A stretch of 64,000 bases of DNA from Mycolicibacterium frederiksbergense (lineage in GTDB: Bacteria; Actinomycetota; Actinomycetes; Mycobacteriales; Mycobacteriaceae): contig NZ_CP038799.1 in the NCBI RefSeq assembly GCF_012223425.1, forward strand, positions 186,001 through 250,000, written 5' to 3'. The position numbers and the translations under genes are program-made. Below the pieces are notes generated by a model that searched no databases, was not told the DNA's origin, and saw only the letters and a list, made by a program, of their open reading frames with translations. Positions 21,722-33,321 of the stretch are shown here, one piece after another; the first letter of the stretch is position 1, and the number at the start of each line of letters is the position of its first letter.

Positions 21722-21795
21722 CCGTTCAGCCTAATGAGGCCCCGCGGCCGCTCGGCGCGCGGCGTCCACCGTGCACCTGAACAAGCTCACAGCGT

Positions 21796-21834
21796 CTCAT
21801 ATCATGAGATATCAGTTCAATATTATGGGATGAG
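21796..21834. promoter_or_regulatory. AT-rich dyad between FAH gene and MFS gene, candidate operator
   Basis: Two 10-base arms, 21796-21805 and 21825-21834, match as an inverted repeat in 8 of 10 positions, with a smaller palindrome TCTCAT-N3-ATGAGA nested at the left. A TATTAT -10 candidate for the MFS gene (21821-21826) falls in the right arm. The stretch is strikingly AT-rich for this genome. The binding protein is unknown. Confidence 0.4.
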
Positions 21835-21851
21835 CGTGGCACCATGGCGAC

Positions 21852-23054
21852 ATGCCCACGACGTCGATCAGCACCGCGCGGCGCTGGTCCATGCTGGTGA
21901 TCGCCCTGACGGCGACCACATGCGCCAACGTGTTCATCAACGGCGCGGCCTTCCTGATTCCCACCCTGCACAGCCAGCGCGGACTCGATCTCGGCCTGGC
22001 GGGACTGCTCTCGGCGATGCCCAGCTTCGGCATGGTGGTCACGCTGATCGCCTGGGGCTGGTTGGTGGACCGGGTCGGCGAGCGCATCGTGCTGACCGTC
22101 GGCTCGGCGCTCACCGCGGCATTCGCGTTCGGCGCGGCCTCGGTGCAATCGCTGTGGGCCGTCGGGGCGTTCCTGCTCCTCGGCGGGATGGCCGCCGCGA
22201 GCAGCAACGCCGCGAGCGGCCGCGTCGTGGTGGGCTGGTTCCCACCGGAGCAGCGCGGTCTGGCGATGGGAATCCGGCAGACAGCGACACCCCTGGGTGT
22301 CGGACTGGGCGCCCTGGTGATCCCCCGCGTCGCCGAAAGCCACGGTGTGGGCCCGGCATTGCTGTTCCCCGCGGTGGTGTGCGTGCTGTCCGCAGTGATC
22401 TGCGCGATCGGCGTGCTGGACCCGCCGCGACCGCCCCGGGCCGAGGCGCCGCCGGAGCATCTGGCCAACCCCTATCGCGGATCGTCGGTGCTGGCACGCA
22501 TTCACGCGGTCTCGGTCCTGCTGGTCATCCCCCAGGGCTTCATCTGGACCTTCATGCTGGTGTGGCTGATGACCGAGCGTGGGTGGTCCGCCGCTTCGGC
22601 GGGCGCGCTCGTCACCGCCGCCCAGGTGCTGGGCGCCGCCGGGCGTATCGCGGCCGGGCGATGGTCCGATGTGCTCGGCCTGCGTCTGCGGCCCATCCGA
22701 TTCATCGCTGCGGCCGCGTCGGCGACCATGGCGTTGCTCGCCGTCACCGATGCACTGGGTTCACCGGTGAGCGTCGCCCTCATCGTCATCGCCTCGGTGG
22801 TGACGGTGTCCGACAACGGGTTGGCGTTCACCGCGATCGCCGAGATCGCCGGTCCGTTCTGGAGCGGACGCGCGCTGGGCACCCAGAACACCAGCCAGCA
22901 TCTGGCCACGGCGGTCGGGTCACCGGTGTTCGGTGCGCTGATCGCCGCGGCCGGATTCCCGTTCGCGTTCGCCGTATGCGCACTGTTCCCTGCCGCAGCG
23001 ATATTCCTGGTGCCGGACGGCCCCGGGCCCGGGGCCGTTGAGCGCGTGAAATAG
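21852..23054 (+). CDS. Major facilitator superfamily transporter
   Basis: A 400-residue, 12-segment MFS permease located in the cytoplasmic membrane. The loop 2-3 signature appears as [16 protein letters not shown], and the repeat of that loop in the second half as GRWSDVLGLRL. It corresponds to Rv2994. The substrate cannot be told; divergence from an FAH-family enzyme is compatible with an organic acid, but this is a guess. The ATG at 21852 precedes MPTTSISTARR and the first hydrophobic segment. Confidence 0.88.
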   Translation: MPTTSISTARRWSMLVIALTATTCANVFINGAAFLIPTLHSQRGLDLGLAGLLSAMPSFGMVVTLIAWGWLVDRVGERIVLTVGSALTAAFAFGAASVQSLWAVGAFLLLGGMAAASSNAASGRVVVGWFPPEQRGLAMGIRQTATPLGVGLGALVIPRVAESHGVGPALLFPAVVCVLSAVICAIGVLDPPRPPRAEAPPEHLANPYRGSSVLARIHAVSVLLVIPQGFIWTFMLVWLMTERGWSAASAGALVTAAQVLGAAGRIAAGRWSDVLGLRLRPIRFIAAAASATMALLAVTDALGSPVSVALIVIASVVTVSDNGLAFTAIAEIAGPFWSGRALGTQNTSQHLATAVGSPVFGALIAAAGFPFAFAVCALFPAAAIFLVPDGPGPGAVERVK

Positions 23055-23105
23055 CACACCTGCGAACAGCTTTCAGGCTCACGAGCAGACCGATACTGAG
23101 TCCGC

Positions 23106-23714
23106 TCAGGAAGCAGTCATATCCCCCGTCGCCGGCACACCGTCGGCGCGGCCATAACGTAGGTACACCGACCCCTTCGGACTCGCGACCGGCGGCTGCA
23201 GCAGCCGGACGTTCGTGGGCACCACACCACCGTCGAACACCTTCTTGCCCACCCCGAGCATGACGGGATGCAACCACAGATCGATCCCGTCGAAGAGCTT
23301 CTCCCGCAACAGGGTTTGCACCAGGTTCAAGCTGCCCACAACCTTCACCCGCTCGTGCCGGTCCCGGATCTCGCGCACCGCGCCGACCAGGTCCGGACCC
23401 AGCCGGGTCGATCCCGCCCAGGACAGGTCGGGCGTGCCGCGCGAGGCCACGTACTTCGGGACGGTGTTGAACAACGTCGCGAACTCGCCGTCCTGATGGG
23501 GCCAGTACGCGGCGAAGATGTCATAGGTGCGCCGGCCGAGCAGCAACGCGTCGGTGCCCTCGTACGCCGCCGCCACCTGCGCACCGGCGACATCGTCCAC
23601 CAGTGGCGCCTGCCAGCCGCCGAACGGGAAGCCGATCGGATCCTCGTCGGGGCCGCCGGGTCCCTGACCGACCAGATCCAGCGTGGCGAACAATTCGATA
23701 TCGATGAGTCCCAT
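23106..23714 (-). CDS. Dihydrofolate-reductase-like (RibD C-terminal fold) protein
   Basis: A 202-residue protein with the DHFR/RibD-C fold: DIELFATLDLVGQG at the N-terminus, the LLLGRRTYDIFAAYWP helix and strand, KVVGSLNLVQTLL and ELLHPVMLG-like segments (DGIDLWLHPVMLGVG). Members are NADPH-dependent reductases of unknown substrate, not classic DHFR. It lies next to an unrelated membrane-protein gene, and the recalled M. tuberculosis order lacks both, so this is an accessory insertion between the MFS gene and leuB. Confidence 0.78.
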   Translation of the reverse strand: MGLIDIELFATLDLVGQGPGGPDEDPIGFPFGGWQAPLVDDVAGAQVAAAYEGTDALLLGRRTYDIFAAYWPHQDGEFATLFNTVPKYVASRGTPDLSWAGSTRLGPDLVGAVREIRDRHERVKVVGSLNLVQTLLREKLFDGIDLWLHPVMLGVGKKVFDGGVVPTNVRLLQPPVASPKGSVYLRYGRADGVPATGDMTAS

Positions 23715-23743
23715 ACCGGATAGACCAGCCGGGACGCGTCAGC

Positions 23744-24307
23744 TCATCGCCGCGGCCGGAGCAACAGTGCCGCAGCCAGGAAGCACAGCGCTCCGACGAA
23801 GGTGCCCAGGTTGGCCAGGGACGCGTTGACCGTCTCGCCGGTCTTGAACACGAAGGCCGCCGCCGCCGACACCCCGAACGCGACGCAGCCGGCCAGATTG
23901 ATCCACCCCGCCTGCCAGTCAACGGATCTCGGCGCCCACCAGCCGACCACCAGAACGGCAAGCACCCCACTGATCAGAAACGCCACGGAACCCGCGGCAT
24001 CCGGCGCCCACACGTCGCGCCGCTCGGCATGAACCGAGTGCGCCCACACCGATGCCCCGGTGCTGACATTGAACAGGACGGTGCCCGCGAATTGGCTGGC
24101 CGATGACCACCAGCCGATGCCGCTGTCGGACAACTGCAGCTGTATGAAAGCCGCCGTGGTGAAGAACCACGAGCCGACGAAACACAGCGCGTTGGACGCC
24201 CCGGCCCCGGCCAGCGCGGCGAATCCCGGCGCGGTGGCCACCGCGAAGAACGTCGAACCGATCGCGAACAGCACGCACTGCCGGCTCAGCGTCGCGAATG
24301 CGGCCAC
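23744..24307 (-). CDS. Predicted multi-pass membrane protein, function unknown
   Basis: A 187-residue protein with about five hydrophobic segments: CVLFAIGSTFFAVAT, NALCFVGSWFFTTAAFIQL, FAGTVLFNVSTG, AGSVAFLISGVLAVLVVGWW and LAGCVAFGVSAAAAFVF. The paired IGS and VGSWFF patterns resemble YrhK-like membrane proteins, weakly. The GTG start is 5 bases after the leuB stop, so it is likely the tail of the serA-leuB transcript. Confidence 0.65.
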   Translation of the reverse strand: MAAFATLSRQCVLFAIGSTFFAVATAPGFAALAGAGASNALCFVGSWFFTTAAFIQLQLSDSGIGWWSSASQFAGTVLFNVSTGASVWAHSVHAERRDVWAPDAAGSVAFLISGVLAVLVVGWWAPRSVDWQAGWINLAGCVAFGVSAAAAFVFKTGETVNASLANLGTFVGALCFLAAALLLRPRR

Positions 24308-24312
24308 CCGGG

Positions 24313-25323
24313 CTACAGCAGCGACAGGATGCGGTCGCCGACCTCGCTGGTCGACAGCGTCGCCTCGCCGCGGGTCGCCAGGTGCTCCGAGACCGCCGCG
24401 TCCACCCGCGCCGCGGCGTCGTCCTCACCCACATGCGAGAGCAACAACGCCACGCTCATCACCGCCGCGGTGGGATCGGCGATACCTTGGCCCGCGATAT
24501 CGGGCGCGCTGCCGTGCACCGGTTCGAACATCGACGGATTGGTCCCGGTGGCATCGATATTGCCGCTCGCGGCCAGACCGATGCCGCCGCACACCGCCGC
24601 CGACAGATCGGTGATGATGTCGCCGAACAGGTTGTCGGTGACGATCACGTCGAAACGTCCCGGGTCGGTGACCATGTGGATGGTGGCGGCGTCGATGTGC
24701 TGGTAGGCGACCTCGACATCGGGGAACTCGGTGCCGACCTCGGCCACAACCCGCGACCACAGGCTGCCCGCGAAGGTCAGCACATTGGTCTTGTGCACCA
24801 ACGTCAGATGCTTGCGCCGGGTCTGGGCCCGGGCGAACGCATCGCGCACGACACGCTCCACACCGAAGGCGGTGTTCACGCTGACCTCGGTGGCCACCTC
24901 GTGGGGCGTGCCGACCCGCAGTGCGCCACCATTGCCGGTGTAGGGCCCCTCGGTGCCCTCGCGGACCACGACGAAATCGATTCCGGTCACACCCGAAAGC
25001 GGGCTGCTCACACCGGGATAGAGCCGACCGGGCCGCAGGTTGACGTGATGGTCGAGCGCGAACCGTAGCTTGAGCAGCAACCCGCGCTCCAGCACACCGC
25101 TGGGTACCGACGGGTCGCCGATCGCGCCGAGCAGGATCGCGTCATGGCCGCGCAGCTCCTCAATGGTCTCCACGGTCAGCAGTTCGCCCGATGCGTGGTA
25201 GCGCCGCGCGCCCAGGTCGTACTCGGTGCGCTCGACCCCGGGCAGCACCGCGTCGAGTACGCGCAGCGCCTGGTCGATGACCTCGGGTCCGATGCCGTCA
25301 CCGGCGATTACAGCGAGCTTCAT
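24313..25323 (-). CDS. leuB: 3-isopropylmalate dehydrogenase
   Basis: A 336-residue NAD-dependent decarboxylating dehydrogenase, third step of leucine synthesis. Motifs run GDGIGPEV (N-terminus), [11 protein letters not shown] (substrate Arg), [25 protein letters not shown] (metal Asp) and [15 protein letters not shown] with the NAD site. The ATG at 25323 overlaps the serA stop as ATGA, so translation is coupled to serA. It is separate from leuCD, as in other mycobacteria. Confidence 0.97.
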   Translation of the reverse strand: MKLAVIAGDGIGPEVIDQALRVLDAVLPGVERTEYDLGARRYHASGELLTVETIEELRGHDAILLGAIGDPSVPSGVLERGLLLKLRFALDHHVNLRPGRLYPGVSSPLSGVTGIDFVVVREGTEGPYTGNGGALRVGTPHEVATEVSVNTAFGVERVVRDAFARAQTRRKHLTLVHKTNVLTFAGSLWSRVVAEVGTEFPDVEVAYQHIDAATIHMVTDPGRFDVIVTDNLFGDIITDLSAAVCGGIGLAASGNIDATGTNPSMFEPVHGSAPDIAGQGIADPTAAVMSVALLLSHVGEDDAAARVDAAVSEHLATRGEATLSTSEVGDRILSLL

Positions 25324-26906
25324 GAGAGATCGACCACTTCCAGTGTGGTGGCGCCGACCGCAGAGGCGATCGCGGCGCGCACGTCTTCGGGCACATCGGT
25401 GTCCAGGCGCAGCATCACGGTGGCGCTGTCGCCACTGGCGTCCTGACTCATCTGCGCGGCCAGCACATTGACCTCGGCGCCGCCGAGCAGCGTGCCGATC
25501 TTGCCCAGTGCGCCGGGCTGGTCGTGGTAGTTGACGACCAGGTTGTAGCCCTCGGCGCGCAGATCCAGGTTGCGGCCGTTGATCTGGACAATCTTCTGCA
25601 CCTGCTGCGGGCCGGTCAGGGTGCCCGCCACGTTCAGCGCACCGCCGTCGGCGTAGACCGCCCGCACGTCCACCACGCTGCGGTGGTTGGGGCTCTCGCT
25701 GGCGGTGCTGATCTCGGCGGTCACGCCGCGATCCTTGGCCAGCGCGGGTGCGTTGACGAAGGTCACCTGCTCGTCGACGACGGCCGAGAACAGGCCGCGC
25801 AGCGCCGACAGGCGCAGGATCTCGACATCTTCGGACGCCAGCTCGCCGCGAACCTGGACGGTCAGCGACACCGGTGCGGCCTCGGCGAGCTTGCCGACCA
25901 GCAGGCCGAGCTTGCGGACCAGGTCCAGCCACGGCGCCACTTCCTCGCCGACGGCTCCCCCACCGACGTTGACGGCATCGGGCACGAACTCGCCGGCCAG
26001 CGCCAGCTTCACGCTGGCGGCCACATCGGTGCCGGCCCGGTCCTGCGCCTCGGCGGTCGACGCACCGAGGTGCGGGGTGACCACGACCTGCGGCAGCTCG
26101 AACAGCGGGCTGTCGGTGCACGGCTCGGTGGAGAACACGTCCAGGCCTGCACCGCGGACGTGTCCGCTGGTGATGGCATCGGCGAGCGCCTGCTCATCGA
26201 TCAGGCCACCGCGGGCGGCGTTGACGATGATGACACCGGGCTTGGTCTTGGCGAGGTTCTCCTTGCCGAGCAGACCGGCGGTCTCCTTGGTCTTGGGCAG
26301 GTGCACCGAGATGAAGTCGGCCCGACTCAGCAGCTCGTCGAGGCTGACCAGTTCGATGCCGATCTGCGCGGCGCGGGCCGAGGACACGTAGGGGTCATAG
26401 GCCAGGATGTGGGTGCCGAACGCGGCCAGCCGTGCCGCGACGAGCTGGCCGATGCGGCCCAGGCCGACGACGCCGACGGTCTTGCCGAAGATCTCGGTAC
26501 CCGAGAACGAGGACCGCTTCCAGGTGTGCTCGCGCAGCGTGGCGTCGGCGGCCGGAACCTGGCGGGCGGCCGACAGCAGCAGGGCCAGCGCATGCTCGGC
26601 GGCGCTGTGGATGTTGGAGGTCGGCGCATTCACGACCAGGACACCGCGTGCGGTCGCCGCGTCGACGTCCACGTTGTCCAGGCCGACACCGGCGCGGGCG
26701 ACGATCTTCAGTTTGGGCGCGGCGGCGATGACTTCGGCGTCGACTGTGGTCGCCGAACGCACCAGCAGCGCGTCGGCGTCCGCGACGGCCTCCAGCAGTT
26801 TCGGGCGGTCCGGGCCGTCGACCCAACGGACCTCGACCTGGTCGCCGAGGGCGGCGACGGTCGACTCGGCAAGCTTGTCGGCGATCAGAACAACGGGAAG
26901 ACTCAC
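25320..26906 (-). CDS. serA: D-3-phosphoglycerate dehydrogenase
   Basis: A long type-I PGDH of 528 residues: substrate and NAD domains ([30 protein letters not shown]; Glu in [10 protein letters not shown]; His in VTPHLGAST), the intervening ASB domain (about 320-450) and a C-terminal ACT domain starting near [13 protein letters not shown]. It oxidises 3-phosphoglycerate, the first step to serine, and the ACT domain binds serine for feedback inhibition in M. tuberculosis. The start is GTG at 26906. It heads an operon with leuB. Confidence 0.97.
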   Translation of the reverse strand: MSLPVVLIADKLAESTVAALGDQVEVRWVDGPDRPKLLEAVADADALLVRSATTVDAEVIAAAPKLKIVARAGVGLDNVDVDAATARGVLVVNAPTSNIHSAAEHALALLLSAARQVPAADATLREHTWKRSSFSGTEIFGKTVGVVGLGRIGQLVAARLAAFGTHILAYDPYVSSARAAQIGIELVSLDELLSRADFISVHLPKTKETAGLLGKENLAKTKPGVIIVNAARGGLIDEQALADAITSGHVRGAGLDVFSTEPCTDSPLFELPQVVVTPHLGASTAEAQDRAGTDVAASVKLALAGEFVPDAVNVGGGAVGEEVAPWLDLVRKLGLLVGKLAEAAPVSLTVQVRGELASEDVEILRLSALRGLFSAVVDEQVTFVNAPALAKDRGVTAEISTASESPNHRSVVDVRAVYADGGALNVAGTLTGPQQVQKIVQINGRNLDLRAEGYNLVVNYHDQPGALGKIGTLLGGAEVNVLAAQMSQDASGDSATVMLRLDTDVPEDVRAAIASAVGATTLEVVDLS

Positions 26907-26965
26907 GGCGCTACAGCCTAGTGTGTGCCCGCCGCGGTACCACAGGCCACGTGCGCTCGGCGTCG

Positions 26966-28414
26966 ATGATGTCTACTGATGTGGTGGACGTCACCGTCGT
27001 CGGAAGTGGCCCCAACGGGCTGACCGCAGCCGTCATCCTGGCCCGGGCCGGGTTGGCCGTACGGGTCATCGAAGCGCAGACCACCGCGGGCGGTGGTGCG
27101 CGCACCTTGGCCGACCCGGAGTTCGACGGTGTCCGCCACGACATCTGTTCGGCGGTGCATCCGCTGGCGCTGGCGTCGCCGTTCTTCGCCGCCTACGACC
27201 TGCAGGCCCGCGGTGTGCAGTTGTCGGTCCCGGAGATCTCCTACGCCAACCCGTTCACCGACCGGCCGGCGGCGATCGGCTACCGCGATATCGAGCGGAC
27301 CGCCGACGAGTTGTCCGACGGAGACTCGTGGCGGCGACTGCTCGGCCCGCTCGCCGCCGACTGCGACGGCGTGGTCGGGTTGCTGCTCGGCGACAAACGG
27401 TCGCTGCCGCCGTCGATCCCCGCCGCACTGAAGGTGGCCCCTCGGCTACTCACCCAGGGCAGCCCGCTGTGGGGCGCGCTGAAGGGCGAGGATGCTCGCG
27501 CACTGTTCACCGGTGTTGCCGCGCATACCATTTCGCAGATGCCTTCCCTGGTCGCCTCCGGTGCAGGGCTGATGTTGGCGACCCTCGGGCATGCGGTCGG
27601 CTGGCCGATTCCGGTCGGCGGGTCGCAGGCCATTCCGGATGCCCTGATCGCCGATCTGCTGGACCATGGCGGGGAACTCGTTCTCGGCGAGGAAGTCACC
27701 GCACCGCCGGGTGGTGTGGTGCTCTATGACACGGCACCGACTGCCCTGCTGTCCATCTACGGCTCGACCCTGCCGCCTCGGTACGCAAAAGCCCTGCAGC
27801 GCTACACCTATGGGCCCGGTGTGGCCAAGGTCGATTTCGTGCTCTCGGGCGAAATCCCCTGGCGCGATTCACGTCTGACTCAGGCCCCGACCCTGCACCT
27901 GGGTGGGAGCCGGCCGCAGATGGCGCTGGCCGAATCCGAGATCGCCGCCGGCCGACACGCGCAGTGGCCGATGGTGCTGGCGGCCCTGCCGCATATCGCC
28001 GACCCCACCCGCATCGACAGCCACGGCAGACGGCCCCTGTGGGCGTACGCCCATGTGCCGGCGGGTTCGACGGTGGACATGGGCGAGGCCGTCACCGATG
28101 TCTTCGAGCGGTTCGCGCCCGGATTCCGCGACGTGGTGGTCGCGGTGCGCAGCGTGCCGGCCGCGCGACTGGCCGATCACAACGCCAACCTCGTCGGCGG
28201 GGATATCGGCGTCGGCGGCAACAACATGGTCAGCGCGATCGCCGGTCCCACCCCGCGGATCAACCCGTGGTCCACCCCGATTCCGAAGGCCTATCTGTGT
28301 TCCTCGGCTGCCCCGCCCGGCGGCGGCGTGCACGGCATGGCCGGTTTCTACGCCGCACGGACCGTGCTGAAACGGGAGTTCGGCATCCGGGAGCTTCCTA
28401 CACTGGCGCCATGA
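26966..28414 (+). CDS. FAD-dependent oxidoreductase, phytoene desaturase/NAD(P)-binding amine oxidase type
   Basis: About 482 residues with an N-terminal dinucleotide-binding motif GSGPNGLTAAVILARAGLAV and the following GGGART of the phytoene-dehydrogenase-like family; the C-terminal FAD contact is in the PGGGVHGMAGFYAA stretch. It corresponds to Rv2997. No carotenoid genes are near, so a carotenoid role should not be assumed. Two adjacent ATG codons at 26966 and 26969 can start it, without a clear ribosome site. Its stop overlaps the next ATG as ATGA. Confidence 0.8.
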   Translation: MMSTDVVDVTVVGSGPNGLTAAVILARAGLAVRVIEAQTTAGGGARTLADPEFDGVRHDICSAVHPLALASPFFAAYDLQARGVQLSVPEISYANPFTDRPAAIGYRDIERTADELSDGDSWRRLLGPLAADCDGVVGLLLGDKRSLPPSIPAALKVAPRLLTQGSPLWGALKGEDARALFTGVAAHTISQMPSLVASGAGLMLATLGHAVGWPIPVGGSQAIPDALIADLLDHGGELVLGEEVTAPPGGVVLYDTAPTALLSIYGSTLPPRYAKALQRYTYGPGVAKVDFVLSGEIPWRDSRLTQAPTLHLGGSRPQMALAESEIAAGRHAQWPMVLAALPHIADPTRIDSHGRRPLWAYAHVPAGSTVDMGEAVTDVFERFAPGFRDVVVAVRSVPAARLADHNANLVGGDIGVGGNNMVSAIAGPTPRINPWSTPIPKAYLCSSAAPPGGGVHGMAGFYAARTVLKREFGIRELPTLAP

Positions 28415-29010
28415 CCAAACTCGCCGTCATCTACTACTCGGCCACCGGGCACGGCACCTCGATGGCGGCCCGGATATCCGCTGCCGCCGAGGCTGCCGGC
28501 GCCGAGGTCCGCATCCGCCACATCGCCGAAACCAACGATCCCGAGTCGTTCGCGGGCAATCCGGCATGGACCGCCAACTATGAGGCCACCAAGGACCTGC
28601 CGGTCGCGACCGGTGAGGACATCGTGTGGGCCGATGCGGTGATCTTCGGCTCCCCCACCCGTTTCGGTTCGCCGGCGGCGCCGCTGCGGGCCTTCTTGGA
28701 CTCGCTCGGCGGGCTCTGGTCCGAGGGCAAGCTCGCCGACAAGGTGTACGCCGCGTTCACCTCCACCCAGACCGCGCACGGCGGCCAGGAGTCCACGCTG
28801 CTGAATCTCTATGTGACGCTGATGCATTTCGGCGGGATCATCGTGCCGCCGGGATACACCGATCCGGTGAAATTCGCCGACGGCAATCCCTATGGAGTCG
28901 GGCTGATCGCGAATCGGGAGAACATCACCGAGTTCGATGACGCGACGAACGACGCGCTCGACCATCTGGCGCGCCGGGTCGTCGGCATTGCCGCCAGGCT
29001 CGGTGACTGA
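28411..29010 (+). CDS. WrbA-type NAD(P)H:quinone oxidoreductase
   Basis: A 199-residue flavodoxin-fold protein. The FMN phosphate loop is YYSATGHGTSMA; GSPTRFGSPAAPLRAFLD and FTSTQTAHGGQESTLL are WrbA signatures. WrbA proteins carry out two-electron reduction of quinones and limit oxidative stress. The ATG overlaps the stop of the FAD oxidoreductase (ATGA), so the two flavoproteins are made together and may share a redox pathway. Confidence 0.9.
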   Translation: MTKLAVIYYSATGHGTSMAARISAAAEAAGAEVRIRHIAETNDPESFAGNPAWTANYEATKDLPVATGEDIVWADAVIFGSPTRFGSPAAPLRAFLDSLGGLWSEGKLADKVYAAFTSTQTAHGGQESTLLNLYVTLMHFGGIIVPPGYTDPVKFADGNPYGVGLIANRENITEFDDATNDALDHLARRVVGIAARLGD

Positions 29011-29039
29011 AAGGCTGCGCAGCCGGGTACCCCGCCGGA

Positions 29040-29255
29040 ATGAGCGAATCATTCAAGAAGGGCGACAAGGTGTCCTGGCAGAGCCACGGCACCACCGTGC
29101 CCGGCACCGTCGAGGAGAAGATCACCTCGGAGACCGAGGCGGCCGGCCGTGAGGTGAAGGCCAGCAAGGACGAACCGCAGTACCGGGTCACCAGCGACAA
29201 GAGCGGCCGCGACGCCGTGCACACACCCGAGGCACTGAAGAAGCGCTCGTCATGA
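29040..29255 (+). CDS. DUF2945 (Tudor-like) small protein
   Basis: A 71-residue basic protein of the DUF2945 'hypervirulence-associated Tudor' type: FKKGDKVSWQSHGTTVPGTV and, after a charged linker, PQYRVTSDKSGRDAVHTPE. These are single SH3/Tudor-like domains of unknown role found in many soil bacteria. Its stop overlaps the start of the next gene by 4 bases (ATGA). Confidence 0.85.
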   Translation: MSESFKKGDKVSWQSHGTTVPGTVEEKITSETEAAGREVKASKDEPQYRVTSDKSGRDAVHTPEALKKRSS

Positions 29256-29677
29256 CCTCCGTCGACGACGCGCACGCGCGGCCGCACGGCACCTCCGACG
29301 ACACCGTCGAGGCGGTCGGCAAGGTGTCCGAAGCGCTGGAGTACGTGGAGCGGGCGCGGGGGCACCTGTATTCGTTCCACCAGTTGATGGGGCACGCCGA
29401 CCTGCTGCTCGGCGAGGCGGCCGACGCGCTGCGCGACGCCGGACATATCGAGATCGCCGACCGGCTGACCGAGGACATGGTCGGCCGCAACATTCTCAAG
29501 GGGCGCTGGACTTTTCAGGTGGTCGAGGAATTCGACGACGACTACTGGTCGCGGCTGCGCGAGCACGAGAAGAAGGTCCGCGACGAGCTGATGGACGGCA
29601 GGCGGCACGTCTTCGAGGCCGAGATGAAGGAAAGCCGCCGGACCAAGGGACGCGATGGGCACGAGGCCACGCCGTAG
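29252..29677 (+). CDS. Conserved hypothetical helical protein
   Basis: A 141-residue, strongly charged and probably all-helical protein (KVSEALEYVERARGHLYSFH, LLLGEAADALRDAGHIEIAD). No enzyme motif, signal or membrane segment is visible. It is translationally coupled to the DUF2945 gene and closes the four-gene plus-strand run that begins with the FAD oxidoreductase. I do not recognise a family. Confidence 0.7.
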   Translation: MTSVDDAHARPHGTSDDTVEAVGKVSEALEYVERARGHLYSFHQLMGHADLLLGEAADALRDAGHIEIADRLTEDMVGRNILKGRWTFQVVEEFDDDYWSRLREHEKKVRDELMDGRRHVFEAEMKESRRTKGRDGHEATP

Positions 29678-29692
29678 CGTCGGAGAATGACG

Positions 29693-29728
29693 AAATGGCT
29701 GCCACCGGAACTCCGGTGGCAGCCATTT
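29693..29728. terminator. Convergent hairpin between the hypothetical gene and ilvC
   Basis: A 17-bp perfect inverted repeat (29693-29709 with 29712-29728) with a minimal loop, placed 15 bases after the plus-strand stop and 16 bases after the ilvC stop. The T runs are short (TTT), so it may terminate both directions as a strong hairpin of the kind common in mycobacteria. Confidence 0.75.
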
Positions 29729-29744
29729 CGGATGGTTCAGCGAG

Positions 29745-31308
<1,564 letters not shown>

Positions 31309-31309
<1 letters not shown>

Positions 31310-33159
31310 CAGGCGTGCCCCTCTTCCGAATCGAACAGCGGACGGATGCCGCGGGCGGCCTGGATCTCGTCATTGCTGGTGCCCGCGGCGACCATCGGCC
31401 ACACCTGGGCGTCGGCGCCGACGATGAAGTCGATGACCACCGGCCGGTCGTTGATGGCACGCGCCTGGTTGATGACGTCTTCGACGTCTTCTGCACGCTC
31501 ACAACGCAATCCGACGCACCCCAGCGCCTCGGCCAGCTTCACGAAATCCGGGATCCGGTGGCTGTGGGTGGACAGGTTGGTCTGGCTGTAGCGCTCTCCG
31601 TAGAAGAGCGTCTGCCACTGCCGCACCATGCCCAGGTTGCCGTTGTTGATCAGCGCGACCTTGATGGGCGCACCCTCCAGTGCGCAGGTGGCCAGCTCCT
31701 GATTGGTCATCTGGAAGCAGCCGTCACCGTCGATCGCCCACACCTCGGCCTCGGGCCGGGCGAACTTGGCGCCCATCGCCGCGGGGATCGCGTAGCCCAT
31801 CGTGCCCAGACCACCGGAGTTCAGCCAGGTCTTGGGGTTCTCGTACTTCACGAACTGCGCGGCCCACATCTGGTGCTGGCCGACGCCGGCGACGTAGAGC
31901 GCCTCCGGGCCGGCGATCTGGCCCAGCTTCTCGATGACGAGCTCAGGGCTCAGGCTGCCGTCGCTCTGCGGGCCGTAGCTCAGTGGGAAGGTCGCCTTGA
32001 TGCTCGACAGGTACTCCCACCAGTTGTCCAGATCCAGCGATGCCGCGGTGGTGCTCTCCCGGCGCAGGATCTCCAGCAGATCGGTGATGACATTCTTCAC
32101 ATCACCCACGATCGGCACATCGGCGTGCCGGTTCTTGCCGATCTCGGCGGGGTCGATGTCGGCGTGGATCACCTTGGCGTCGGGGGCGAAAGAATCCAGC
32201 TTGCCGGTGACACGATCATCGAAACGGGTGCCCAGCGCGATCAGCAGGTCGCTCTTCTGCAGCGCGGCCACCGCCGAGACGGTGCCGTGCATACCGGGCA
32301 TACCCATGTGTTGCGGGTGGCTGTCCGGGAACGCGCCGCGGGCCATCAGGGTCGTGACCACCGGAATGCCGGTCAGCTCGGCCAGCTCCATCAGTTCGTC
32401 GGTCGCCTCACCGCGGATGACACCGCCACCGACATAGAGCACCGGCTTACGGGCCTCGGCGATCAGCTTGGCGGCCTCACGCACCTGGCGGCTGTGCGGC
32501 TTGGTGTTGGGTTTGTAGCCCGGCAGATCCATCACCGGAGGCCAGGAGAAGGTGCACTCGCCCTGCAGGATGTCCTTCGGGACGTCGACGAGCACCGCAC
32601 CGGGCCGTCCCGACGCGGCGATGTGGAACGCCTCGGCGATCACCCGCGGGATGTCATCGCCCTCGCGCACCAGGAAGTTGTGCTTGGTGACCGGCATGGT
32701 CATCCCGGTGATATCGGCTTCCTGGAAGGCGTCGGTGCCGATCAGGGCGCGCCCGACCTGACCGGTGATCGCCACGACCGGGATGGAATCCATCTGGGCA
32801 TCGGCCAGCGGGGTCACCAGGTTGGTCGCACCCGGGCCCGAGGTGGCCATCATCACGCCGACTTTGCCGGTGGCGTGGGCGTAGCCGCTGGCAGCGTGCC
32901 CGGCGCCCTGCTCATGGCGCACCAGCACATGGCGCAGCTTCTTCGAGTCATAGAGCGGGTCGTAGACGGGCAGCACGGCACCACCGGGGATGCCGAAGAT
33001 GATCTCTACACCGATCTCCTCGAGCGACCGCACGACCGACTGCGCGCCAGTCATCTGTTGTGGTGCAACAACATTGGTCTTCGGCTCCGCCTTGGCAGGG
33101 GCCTTGACGCTGTTCGCGCGCTGGGTGGACTCCGGCGGCCGCGTGGTGGGTGCGCTCAC
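31309..33159 (-). CDS. ilvB: Acetolactate synthase catalytic (large) subunit
   Basis: A 616-residue thiamine-diphosphate enzyme that condenses two pyruvates, or pyruvate and 2-oxobutyrate. The ThDP motif is [13 protein letters not shown] ending in NNGNLGM; the catalytic Glu is in [17 protein letters not shown] and herbicide-site sequences are of standard type. The GTG start has AGGA 5 bases upstream. About 60 bases before it ends an intrinsic terminator belonging to the leader, so expression is governed by transcription attenuation. Confidence 0.97.
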
Positions 33160-33222
33160 TTTTTCCTCATTGATCTGGTTCGGTCCGGTTACTTCTGTGG
33201 TGTTGTGACGTTCTGTGACAGC

Positions 33223-33260
33223 AAAAAACCCCCGTCAGCGGAGTCCGCTGTACGAGGGTT
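33223..33260 (-). terminator. Attenuator terminator upstream of ilvB
   Basis: On the minus strand the stem pairs 33251-33260 and 33245-33250 with 33236-33241 and 33227-33235 (about 15 bp, one U-G pair and one bulged A), loop 33242-33244, then six T (33223-33228). It lies inside the leader, between the leader peptide and ilvB. Confidence 0.8.
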
Positions 33261-33321
33261 GGCGCGTCGATGCTGTTGGCTAAGCCCGGCAGAGAGCTAG
33301 CGCGGCATCAACGCGCCAACC
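33257..33321 (-). promoter_or_regulatory. ilvB leader alternative stem (segments 1 and 2)
   Basis: Segment 1 (33305-33321, inside the leader peptide right after its Leu-Val-Val-Ile codons) can pair over 17 bases with segment 2 (33257-33273), with one G-U pair. Segment 2 overlaps the 5' arm of the terminator by four bases, so the two structures compete; ribosome position on the leader decides which forms. Confidence 0.65.

Noticed and set aside
26966..28414. Carotenoid biosynthesis gene (phytoene desaturase)
   Set aside because: The fold is that of the broad FAD family and no carotenoid gene is adjacent, so the specific reaction is not supported.
31315..33300. Plus-strand open frame of 661 codons opposite ilvB
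   Set aside because: It lies entirely antisense to ilvB and its leader, with a low-complexity Gln/Arg/His-rich translation.
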